A stretch of 64,000 nucleotides of DNA from Flavobacteriales bacterium (GTDB lineage: Bacteria; Bacteroidota; Bacteroidia; Flavobacteriales_F; PHOS-HE28). Below the pieces are notes generated by a model, which ran no database searches, was not told the origin of the DNA, and saw only the letters and a program-made list of their open reading frames with translations. Each line of letters begins with the position of its first letter. The stretch's first letter is position 1. Position numbers and translations under genes: made by a program. Location: the NCBI GenBank assembly GCA_016713875.1, contig JADJOI010000003.1, positions 2,232,001 through 2,296,000 on the forward strand. The letters are read 5' to 3'. Positions 24,506 to 31,086 of the stretch are shown here, piece after piece.

Positions 24506-25284
24506 CCACCGCGGCCCTCCACGCGCAACGGCGCGACCGGACCGCCGGCGCGGTCGCCACCGTCGTGCTTCACGTGCTGTTGCTGCTGCTGTTCCTCTTC
24601 GTGGGCCTCACCGAGTACGATCCCCCGATCCCGGAGGAAACGGTGGAGGTGGCCATGGCCGACTTCGGCACCGACCTGGCGGGCAGTGGTAACGTGGAGA
24701 CCCCCGACCCCGGCGACCAAAGCCAGAGCGCCGCGGCGGCCTCCAGCGAGGACCAGCCCGAGGAGGTGGCCACCGACGAGGCCAGCGACGTGGAGGTGAA
24801 CAAGCCCAAGGAGAAGCCGAAAGAGAAGCCGAAGGACACGCCCAAGCCCACCAAACCCAAGGAGCCCACCATCAGCACCGGCCTGCAGAACGCGCTGAAC
24901 CAATGGGGTAACAAAGGCAGTGGAGAGAGTGGCGAAGGGAGCTCCGACCAAAGCGGCAACCAAGGTGTGCCCAGTGGTGTGCCCGACGGGCTGGGCACCT
25001 TCCATGGCAACGGCTGGGACATCCGCCTGGGCGGACGCGGCCTGGCCAGAGGCCCGAACATCACCGACAAGCCGAGCGAAGGCGGCAAGGTGGTGCTCCA
25101 CATCTTCGTGGACCGCACCGGCAAGGTGACGCGCGTGACGCAGAACCTGGACAAGAGCACCACCACGAGCCAGACCCTGTTCAACATCGCCCGCAAGGCC
25201 GCCATGGCCTGCGCCTTCACCCCGAAGCCCGATGCGGCCGCCGAACAAAAGGGCGAGATGACCTTCGTGTTCATCCTCGAATAA
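24502..25284 (+). CDS. TonB-like energy transducer
   Basis: The 260-residue protein has a short cytoplasmic start, one membrane segment (TVVLHVLLLLLFLFVGL, residues about 18-34), a long acidic then Lys/Pro-rich periplasmic spacer (KPKEKPKEKPKDTPKPTK) and a C-terminal TonB-like domain (KVVLHIFVDRTGKVTRV). It would carry energy from ExbB/ExbD to outer-membrane receptors. The tip differs from classical TonB, and a TolA-like role is also possible. Confidence 0.85.
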   Translation: MTTAALHAQRRDRTAGAVATVVLHVLLLLLFLFVGLTEYDPPIPEETVEVAMADFGTDLAGSGNVETPDPGDQSQSAAAASSEDQPEEVATDEASDVEVNKPKEKPKEKPKDTPKPTKPKEPTISTGLQNALNQWGNKGSGESGEGSSDQSGNQGVPSGVPDGLGTFHGNGWDIRLGGRGLARGPNITDKPSEGGKVVLHIFVDRTGKVTRVTQNLDKSTTTSQTLFNIARKAAMACAFTPKPDAAAEQKGEMTFVFILE

Positions 25285-25291
25285 GGGAGGC

Positions 25292-26509
25292 ATGACCTAC
25301 CCCGAGACCCTGGCCTACCTGCAGGCCCGCCTGCCCATGTTCCACCGCGTGGGCAAGGCCGCCTACAAGGCCGACCTGCGCACCACCGAAGCTCTCATGG
25401 CCGCGTTGGGCCATCCGGAGCGCGGGCTGCGCTGCGTGCACGTGGCCGGCACCAACGGCAAGGGCAGCACCAGCCACATGCTGGCGGCCGTCCTCCAGCA
25501 CGCCGGCCTGCGCACCGGGCTCACCACCAGCCCGCACCTCACCGACTTTCGTGAGCGGGTGCGGATCAACGGCGCCATGATCACGGAGCAGGACGTGATC
25601 CGTTTCGTGGAAGCGCATCGGGCCGTGTTCGAGCCGCTCGCGCCGAGCTTCTTCGAATGGAGCATCGCCCTGGCCTTCGACCACTTCCGCACGCAGCAGG
25701 TGGACATCGCCGTGGTGGAGACCGGCCTGGGCGGCCACCTGGACAGCACCAACGTGGTGAGCCCGGACGTGGCCGTGATCACGAACATCGGTTGGGACCA
25801 CGCGGACCTGCTGGGCGGCACGCTGGAGGCGATCGCCGGCGAGAAGGCCGGCATCATCAAGCCGGGCGTCCCCGTGGTGATCGGCGAGGCCGAAGGGCCG
25901 ATCGACGCGCTGTTCCGCGTGCGGGCCGCCAGCGTGGGCTCTCCCCTGTTCCACGTGGACCCTGAGCGTCCCCTGCCCGTGCCCCCCGAGCTGGCCGGAG
26001 CGCACCAGGAGCGCAACGCCCGGACGGTGCTCACCGTGGTGGACCGGTTGCGCGAGAGCGGCTGGCGGATCCCCGACGAGGCGGTGGTGCGCGGGCTCAA
26101 CGACGTGGTGGCCACCACCGGGCTGCGTGGCCGCTGGCAGGTGCTGGGCCGATCACCCCTGGTGATCGCCGACGTGGCGCACAATGCGGACGGGCTGGCC
26201 ACCGTGCGCGCCCTGCTCCAGCGCACACCGCACCGGCACCTGCACGTGGTGCTGGGCATGGTGAACGACAAGGACCTTGGACCGGCACTGCGGCAATTAC
26301 CAACCACTGCGCACTTCCACTTCTGCAAGGCCGACATTCCGCGCGGGCTGGATGCGGCGGCACTGGCGGAGGAGGCCGCGGCCTTCGGGATGTACGGCCA
26401 GGTTCATGCCTCGGTGCGGCAGGCCTTCGAGGCCGCCCACGCGGCCGCCGGTCCGGATGACCTGGTGCTGGTCACCGGTAGCGTATTCGTGGTGGCGGAG
26501 GTCTTGTAA
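25292..26509 (+). CDS. folC: Folylpolyglutamate / dihydrofolate synthase
   Basis: The 405-residue Mur-ligase relative adds glutamate to folates, and often also makes dihydrofolate from dihydropteroate. The ATP motif GTNGKGSTSHML, TSPHLTDFRERVRING, ETGLGGHLDSTN and the C-terminal DVAHNADG are intact. It follows tonB by seven bases. A GC-rich hairpin and T-run at 26566-26585 ends the transcript and serves the opposing tRNA array as well. Confidence 0.94.
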   Translation: MTYPETLAYLQARLPMFHRVGKAAYKADLRTTEALMAALGHPERGLRCVHVAGTNGKGSTSHMLAAVLQHAGLRTGLTTSPHLTDFRERVRINGAMITEQDVIRFVEAHRAVFEPLAPSFFEWSIALAFDHFRTQQVDIAVVETGLGGHLDSTNVVSPDVAVITNIGWDHADLLGGTLEAIAGEKAGIIKPGVPVVIGEAEGPIDALFRVRAASVGSPLFHVDPERPLPVPPELAGAHQERNARTVLTVVDRLRESGWRIPDEAVVRGLNDVVATTGLRGRWQVLGRSPLVIADVAHNADGLATVRALLQRTPHRHLHVVLGMVNDKDLGPALRQLPTTAHFHFCKADIPRGLDAAALAEEAAAFGMYGQVHASVRQAFEAAHAAAGPDDLVLVTGSVFVVAEVL

Positions 26510-26565
26510 TGGATGGGGTGGTATCCGGAGCGCCTAGCACCCATCGATCCGTCCAGGAACAAGAA

Positions 26566-26585
26566 CCCCGCCTCGGCGGGGTTTT
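26566..26585. terminator. Bidirectional terminator between folC and the tRNA array
   Basis: CCCCGCC-TC-GGCGGGG forms a 7-bp stem followed by TTTT on the plus strand. On the minus strand it is followed by TTCTTG. It ends folC and closes the last tRNA-like unit. Its two-base loop is inverted relative to the three sister hairpins upstream in the array. Confidence 0.75.
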
Positions 26586-26587
26586 CG

Positions 26588-26664
26588 TGGGACCTACTGG
26601 ATCCGGACCAGTGACCTTCCCGCCTGTGGGCGGGACGCTCTGGACCAGCTGATCCATCCTGGAA
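26588..26664 (-). repeat. tRNA-Val(CAC)-derived unit 1
   Basis: This 77-base unit keeps the 3' acceptor half (AGGTCCCA), the T-stem and much of the D-arm of the tRNA at 26902-26976. The 5' acceptor half is lost and the anticodon arm is replaced by TCCCGCC-CACA-GGCGGGA. It has ACTGG in the T-stem, where units 2 and 3 lack the A. A terminator hairpin follows on the minus strand. A further degenerate fragment of the unit is visible at about 26524-26557. Confidence 0.75.
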
Positions 26665-26670
26665 CAAGAA

Positions 26671-26690
26671 CCCCGCCGAGGCGGGGTTTT
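26671..26690. terminator. Terminator hairpin after tRNA-like unit 2
   Basis: CCCCGCC-GA-GGCGGGG with flanking T-runs in both directions, one per unit of the array. Confidence 0.65.
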
Positions 26691-26692
26691 CG

Positions 26693-26768
26693 TGGGACCT
26701 ACTGGATCCGGACCAGGACCTTCCCGCCTGTGGGCGGGACGCTCTGGACCAGCTGATCCATCCTGGAA
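26693..26768 (-). repeat. tRNA-Val(CAC)-derived unit 2
   Basis: This unit is almost identical to units 1 and 3. The T-loop is TCCGGAT instead of TTCGAAT, and the D-loop TTC has become TCC, so the hallmark T-loop bases are altered. The start-to-start spacing to its neighbours is 104-105 bases. Confidence 0.75.
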
Positions 26769-26774
26769 CAAGAA

Positions 26775-26794
26775 CCCCGCCGAGGCGGGGTTTT
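26775..26794. terminator. Terminator hairpin after tRNA-like unit 3
   Basis: Same 7-bp GC stem and T-run as the sister hairpins at 26671 and 26880. Confidence 0.65.
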
Positions 26795-26796
26795 CG

Positions 26797-26872
26797 TGGG
26801 ACCTACTGGATCCGGACCAGGACCTTCCCGCCTGTGGGCGGGACGCTCTGGACCAGCTGATCCATCCTGGAA
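26797..26872 (-). repeat. tRNA-Val(CAC)-derived unit 3
   Basis: This is the unit nearest the intact tRNA gene. It has the same replaced anticodon arm and altered T-loop as unit 2. All three units lie downstream of the first terminator, so they would need read-through or their own promoters to be transcribed. Confidence 0.75.
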
Positions 26873-26879
26873 TAAGAAA

Positions 26880-26899
26880 CCCCGCCGAGGCGGGGTTTT
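26880..26899. terminator. Terminator directly after tRNA-Val(CAC)
   Basis: On the minus strand the tRNA 3' end is followed by CGAAAA, a CCCCGCC-TC-GGCGGGG stem and TTTCTT. This is a plausible end of the tRNA transcript. Confidence 0.75.
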
Positions 26900-26901
26900 C
26901 G

Positions 26902-26976
26902 TGGGACCTACTGGATTCGAACCAGTGACCTCATGCGTGTGAAGCATGCGCTCTGAACCAGCTGAGCTAAGGTCCC
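26902..26976 (-). tRNA. tRNA-Val, anticodon CAC
   Basis: A complete 75-base cloverleaf can be drawn: acceptor GGGACCT paired with AGGTCCC, D-stem GCTC/GAGC, anticodon stem CATGC/GCATG with loop TTCACAC, and T-stem ACTGG/CCAGT with loop TTCGAAT. The CCA end is not encoded. It reads GTG valine codons and is the second intact tRNA of a minus-strand array. Confidence 0.92.
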
Positions 26977-27012
26977 GATCGGGGGCGCGAAAGTAAGAAA
27001 GAACGTCGTCGG

Positions 27013-27087
27013 TGGAAGCAGCCGGATTCGAACCAGCGACCCTCTGCTTGTAAGGCAGATGCTCTGAACCAGCTGAGCTATGCTTCC
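27013..27087 (-). tRNA. tRNA-Val, anticodon TAC
   Basis: The 75-base cloverleaf has acceptor GGAAGCA/TGCTTCC, D-stem GCTC/GAGC, anticodon stem TCTGC/GCAGA with loop CTTACAA, and T-stem GCTGG/CCGGC (one T-G pair) with loop TTCGAAT. CCA is not encoded. Two degenerate copies precede it in the same transcript. Confidence 0.92.
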
Positions 27088-27096
27088 TAAAAAACG

Positions 27097-27172
27097 TGGA
27101 GGCTTCGCACGACGGTCCAGCGACCCTCCCGCCGCAAGGCGGGATGCTCTGAACCAGCTGAGCTATGCTTCC
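27097..27172 (-). repeat. tRNA-Val(TAC)-derived unit, copy 1
   Basis: The 76-base unit keeps the 5' acceptor half, D-arm and variable loop of the tRNA at 27013-27087. The anticodon arm is replaced by TCCCGCC-TTGC-GGCGGGA. The T-loop and 3' T-stem strand are lost and the 3' acceptor strand has two mismatches. It cannot act as a normal tRNA. Confidence 0.75.
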
Positions 27173-27181
27173 TAAAGAACG

Positions 27182-27257
27182 TGGAGGCTTCGCACGACGG
27201 TCCAGCGACCCTCCCGCCGCAAGGCGGGATGCTCTGAACCAGCTGAGCTATGCTTCC
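27182..27257 (-). repeat. tRNA-Val(TAC)-derived unit, copy 2
   Basis: Nearly identical to the previous unit and offset by 85 bases. It is the first unit after the array promoter. Confidence 0.75.
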
Positions 27258-27291
27258 AAGAGAACGTGGAGCGGCTCTCCGCGGAGCGGGC

Positions 27292-27299
27292 GCAAAGGT
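27292..27299 (-). promoter_or_regulatory. -7 box of the tRNA array
   Basis: TACCTTTG on the minus strand lies 35 bases before the first tRNA-like unit. It would drive both units, both tRNAs and, with read-through, the three downstream units. Confidence 0.55.
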
Positions 27300-27602
27300 A
27301 GGCGCACGCAGCGGATGGAGCATCGCCTGGGCCCGCCGGTCGTTCGGAGGTCCTCCATTGGAGTACGGCCAGACAAGGTGCGGCACCGGTCCGGGCCGTG
27401 CGGTACAATAGACCTTGGGTGATCCAGGTCAGAGGCCGAACTGTTCAAATAACATCGGCATCTTATGAACAATCTGACGACCAGGATGCGAACCAGGCGC
27501 CACACGCACGACCACAAGCATCTGTTTTTCAAGCCATTATAGCCTGATTGTCAAGGGGTCGTCGAGTTTGTTCAAACATCATACTAAATTTTTGGACAAA
27601 AA
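27300..27602. other. Gene-free upstream region with TGTTCA boxes
   Basis: No gene is seen here. TGTTCA or its complement TGAACA occurs at 27442-27447, 27466-27471 and 27569-27574, with another at 27644-27649 after the promoter. The first two form an inverted pair. They are candidate operator sites for the sigma/carotenoid operon. The base composition is more AT-rich from about 27440 onward than in the flanking genes. Confidence 0.45.
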
Positions 27603-27634
27603 TTTGGAGCGGATCATTCGTCCCTCTACTTTTG
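27603..27634 (+). promoter_or_regulatory. Promoter of the ECF sigma/carotenoid operon
   Basis: A -33 TTTG (27603-27606) and a -7 TACTTTTG (27627-27634) are separated by 20 bases, a good match to the Bacteroidota housekeeping promoter. A perfect 8-base inverted repeat (AAATTTTT and AAAAATTT, 27586-27605) overlaps the -33 box and may be an operator. Confidence 0.65.
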
Positions 27635-27669
27635 TCCAAGTCTTGAACACAAACCTTAAACACACGACC

Positions 27670-28179
27670 ATGTCCACGCTCGAGTTCCAGCAGCAATTGA
27701 TCGGTCTCCGCCAGCAACTGTATTACTTCGCGTTGAGCCTGACGAAGGACCGCGACGATGCCCTTGACCTCTTGCAGGAGAGTTCGCTGCGCGCGCTCAC
27801 CTTCCAGGAGAAGTTCAAGGAGAACACCAACTTGAAGGCGTGGTTGTACACCATCATGAAGAACACCTTCATCAACGACCATCGCCGCCAGAAACGCACG
27901 CGTGTGCTGATGGACAGCGTGGAGCGGGAGCGGACGACGGTGCGTCGGGTGCAGACCCCGGCGACGGCCGAGAGCCGGATGGTGCGTTCGGAGCTGGATC
28001 GGAGCCTGGACCAGTTGGACACGACCTTCCGTGAGCCGTTCGTGATGCACCATGAAGGATACAAGTACCACGAGATCGCAGACCACCTAAGCATTCCGGT
28101 GGGCACGGTGAAGAGCAGGATCCACCAAGCCCGGCAGCGCCTCATGCGCATGCTGACGGACAAACCGCTGGCCGCTTGA
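27670..28179 (+). CDS. ECF-type RNA polymerase sigma factor
   Basis: The 169-residue protein has sigma region 2 (LTKDRDDALDLLQES and NLKAWLYTIMKNTFINDHRR) and region 4 (FVMHHEGYKYHEIADHLSIP then VGTVKSRIHQARQRL). The ATG at 27670 is chosen because the frame upstream runs through the promoter. It heads the carotenoid/photolyase operon and its stop overlaps the crtI start, so it probably controls this operon and perhaps other photo-oxidative stress genes. No anti-sigma factor is adjacent. Confidence 0.92.
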   Translation: MSTLEFQQQLIGLRQQLYYFALSLTKDRDDALDLLQESSLRALTFQEKFKENTNLKAWLYTIMKNTFINDHRRQKRTRVLMDSVERERTTVRRVQTPATAESRMVRSELDRSLDQLDTTFREPFVMHHEGYKYHEIADHLSIPVGTVKSRIHQARQRLMRMLTDKPLAA

Positions 28180-29660
28180 GCCGCTCCGCCCTCGTCATCG
28201 GTGCCGGTTTCGCCGGCATCTCCGCGGCCGCCGACCTGGCCAAGCGCGGCTTCTCCGTCACCGTGGTGGAGAAGAACGCCACGCCGGGCGGTCGGGCGAG
28301 GGTGTTGCGCGAGAACGGATACGTGTTCGACATGGGGCCCAGCTGGTACTGGATGCCCGAGGTGTTCGAACAGTGGTTCGCCCACTTCGGCCAGCACGTG
28401 AGCGACCACTACGATCTGGTGCGGCTGGACCCGTCGTACCAGGTGATCTTCGGCGACAACGACGCCTGGTCGATCCCCGCCACGCGCCCGGCCCTGCGGG
28501 CTTTCTTCGAACAGGTGGAGCCCGGCGCGGGCGCTCAGCTGGACCGGTTCCTGGAGGAGGCCGGCGTGAAGTACGAACTGGGCATGCACGAACTCGTGCA
28601 CCGCCCGAGCCTGAGCTGGGGCGAATACGCGCATCCCAAGCTCATCAGCGGCATCCTGCGCAGTGCGGTGTTCCGCTCGCTCCGCGCCCACGTGGCGGAC
28701 CACTTCCAGAGCCCACGTTTGCGGCAGCTCATGGAGTTCCCGGTGCTGTTCCTGGGGGCCACACCTGCCCGGACGCCGGCCCTTTACAGCCTGATGAACT
28801 ACGCGGACATGGCGTTGGGCACCTGGTACCCGATGGGCGGCATGGGCCGCATCGTGGAAGGCATGGTGAGGGTGGCCGAAGCGCAGGGAGCTCGCTTCCT
28901 CTACGACCATCCGGTGCAGCAGGTGCTCGTGCGGAACGGGCGGGCCGTCGGCGTGCGCACCGCGCACAGCGAGCTTTTCGCGGACGTGGTGGTGGCCGGC
29001 GCGGACTACCACCATGTGGACCAGCATCTGCTTGCCGAAGAGCTTCGAGCCTACTCACCATCCTACTGGGAGAAGCGCGTGATGGCCCCGTCCTCCCTGC
29101 TCTTCTACCTCGGCTTCGACACCCGGCTGAAGAAGCTCCTTCACCACAGCCTGTTCTTCGACGAGGACCTGGACCGGCACGCCAGCGAGATCTACGATGC
29201 GCCGCAATGGCCGAGCAGGCCGCTGATGTACGTATCGGCCCCGTCGGTCACCGACCCGGGCATCGCACCTCCCGGCCACGAGAACGTCGTCACGCTCATC
29301 CCCATCGCACCCGGCCTGTCCGATGAACCGGAGGTGCGGCAGCGCTACCTGGACCTGGTGCTCGACCGCCTGACCCGCCACACCGGCCAGGACCTGCGGC
29401 GCCACCTGGTGCATCAGCGCAGCTACTGCATCGCCGATTTCGAGCAGGACTATAACGCGTTCCGGGGCAACGCGTACGGCCTTGCGAACACCTTGCTGCA
29501 GACCGCTGTTCTGAAGCCCAGGATGAAGAGCCGCAAAGTGGCCGGGCTTTATTACACCGGGCAGCTCACCGTGCCCGGGCCCGGTGTACCGCCGTCCATC
29601 ATCAGCGGCCAGGTGGTGGCCGGTCTGGTGGACAAGGATCTCCAACGCATGCACACATGA
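28176..29660 (+). CDS. crtI: Phytoene desaturase
   Basis: CrtI desaturates phytoene to lycopene. The 494-residue flavoprotein begins with an FAD dinucleotide fold (ALVIGAGFAGISAAADLAKR), GGRARVLRENGYVFDMGPSW, and has the C-terminal motif near GPGVPPSIISGQVVAG. The start is a TTG overlapping the sigma-factor TGA (TTGA), the only start that keeps the full nucleotide-binding fold. It is followed by crtB with an ATGA overlap. Confidence 0.94.
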   Translation: MSRSALVIGAGFAGISAAADLAKRGFSVTVVEKNATPGGRARVLRENGYVFDMGPSWYWMPEVFEQWFAHFGQHVSDHYDLVRLDPSYQVIFGDNDAWSIPATRPALRAFFEQVEPGAGAQLDRFLEEAGVKYELGMHELVHRPSLSWGEYAHPKLISGILRSAVFRSLRAHVADHFQSPRLRQLMEFPVLFLGATPARTPALYSLMNYADMALGTWYPMGGMGRIVEGMVRVAEAQGARFLYDHPVQQVLVRNGRAVGVRTAHSELFADVVVAGADYHHVDQHLLAEELRAYSPSYWEKRVMAPSSLLFYLGFDTRLKKLLHHSLFFDEDLDRHASEIYDAPQWPSRPLMYVSAPSVTDPGIAPPGHENVVTLIPIAPGLSDEPEVRQRYLDLVLDRLTRHTGQDLRRHLVHQRSYCIADFEQDYNAFRGNAYGLANTLLQTAVLKPRMKSRKVAGLYYTGQLTVPGPGVPPSIISGQVVAGLVDKDLQRMHT

Positions 29661-30499
29661 ACACGATCGCCCTGTACGATGCGGTGTGCCTGAAGGCCAG
29701 CCGGCATACCACATACAGCTACAGCACATCATTCTCGCTGGGGATCCGCTCCCTCGATAGGCGCTACCACGACCCCATCCACGCCATCTACGGCTTCGTG
29801 CGCTTCGCCGACGAGATCGTGGACACCTTCCACACGCATGACAAGGCCACCCTGCTCCAACGGTTCCGCCACGACACCTACACGGCCATCGCCGAAGGCA
29901 TCAGCCTGAACCCCATCCTGCACAGCTTCCAGAAGGTGGTGAACCGCTACGGCATCGAACGCGAGCTGTACGACACCTTTCTGAACAGCATGGACATGGA
30001 CCTGCGGGACACCACGCACGACCGCGGGAGCTACGAGCAGTACATCCTGGGCAGCGCGGAGGTGGTGGGGCTGATGTGCCTACGGGTGTTCTGCGAGGGC
30101 GACAACGCACTGTACGACCGGTTGCGCACCCCGGCCATGCGTCTGGGCGCGGCCTTCCAGAAGGTGAATTTCCTGCGCGACCTGAAGGACGACCACCACA
30201 ACCTGGGCCGCACCTACTTCCCGGGCGTGGACGTGAGCCGGATGGACGACACGACGAAACGCGCGATCGAGGCCGACATCGCGGCGGACTTCGACGCGGC
30301 CATCCTGGGCATCCGTCAGCTGCCGCGCGGCGCGCGCTTCGGGGTGTACATCGCCTACGTGTACTACCTCAACCTCTTCCGGAAGATCAAGGCGCTGCCC
30401 ACCGAGCGCATCCTGCGCGAACGCGTGCGTGTGCGCAACCGACGCAAACTCGCGCTGCTCACCACGAGCTATCTCCGCCACAGCTTCGGTCTGCTCTGA
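29657..30499 (+). CDS. crtB: Phytoene synthase
   Basis: CrtB condenses two geranylgeranyl diphosphates to phytoene. The 280-residue protein has both aspartate-rich substrate motifs, the first in FVRFADEIVD (near residue 53) and the second in NFLRDLKDD (near residue 175), plus SYEQYILGSAEVVGLM. It overlaps crtI (ATGA) and idi (TGATG). Confidence 0.95.
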   Translation: MNTIALYDAVCLKASRHTTYSYSTSFSLGIRSLDRRYHDPIHAIYGFVRFADEIVDTFHTHDKATLLQRFRHDTYTAIAEGISLNPILHSFQKVVNRYGIERELYDTFLNSMDMDLRDTTHDRGSYEQYILGSAEVVGLMCLRVFCEGDNALYDRLRTPAMRLGAAFQKVNFLRDLKDDHHNLGRTYFPGVDVSRMDDTTKRAIEADIAADFDAAILGIRQLPRGARFGVYIAYVYYLNLFRKIKALPTERILRERVRVRNRRKLALLTTSYLRHSFGLL

Positions 30500-31053
30500 T
30501 GGTGACCGTGCGCGACCTGAAGGACCTTGTCGTGCTCGTGGACGAGCAGGATGTGCCCATCGGCACCCGCAGCAAGTTGGAGGTGCACCGGAGCGGCGAG
30601 CTGCATCGCGCCTTCTCGGTCTTCGTCTTCGACGCGCAGGACCGTCTGATCCTGCAGCAGCGGGCGCTGGGCAAGTACCATAGCGGTGGCCTGTGGACGA
30701 ACACCTGTTGCAGCCACCCGCGCCCCGGCGAACCGGTGGCCGAGGCGGCCGTCCGCCGTCTGCGCGAGGAGATGGGCATTGTCTGCCAGGGCCTTGAGCA
30801 TCAGTTCAGCTTCATCTACCGCGCCGAGGTGGGCAACGGCTTGGTGGAGCACGAGCTCGACCACGTGCTCTTCGCCCGGCACAGCGGAGATGTGCGGCCC
30901 GACCCACGCGAGGCCATGGCCTGGCGTGCGATGACCGATGAGGAGCTGGACCATGAACTCAGGACCGGGCCCGACCGGTTCACCGCATGGCTCAGGAGCT
31001 GCTGGCCCTTGGTGAAAGAGCGTCGGGGTGCCGGGTTGCGCCACGCGGTGTGA
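30499..31053 (+). CDS. idi: Isopentenyl-diphosphate delta-isomerase, type 1
   Basis: Idi interconverts IPP and DMAPP, supplying the carotenoid pathway. The 184-residue Nudix-fold protein has the catalytic cysteine in TNTCCSHP, the Nudix-like RRLREEMGI and the metal/acid-base glutamates in EHELDHVL. The ATG overlaps the crtB stop (TGATG). Its position shows that the operon boosts precursor supply as well as carotenoid steps. Confidence 0.94.
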   Translation: MVTVRDLKDLVVLVDEQDVPIGTRSKLEVHRSGELHRAFSVFVFDAQDRLILQQRALGKYHSGGLWTNTCCSHPRPGEPVAEAAVRRLREEMGIVCQGLEHQFSFIYRAEVGNGLVEHELDHVLFARHSGDVRPDPREAMAWRAMTDEELDHELRTGPDRFTAWLRSCWPLVKERRGAGLRHAV

Positions 31054-31086
31054 CCCCGTCCCGTCCATCACCTGCGCACTGTTCCG

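Noticed and set aside
26692..26928. Short proteins readable from the tandem units (NPAEAGFSWDLLD type)
   Set aside because: They are translations of tRNA-like repeats and terminator hairpins, not genes.
26566..27257. A CRISPR array
   Set aside because: The repeats are 76-105 bases long and tRNA-derived, the intervening sequence is also repeated, and no cas gene is present.
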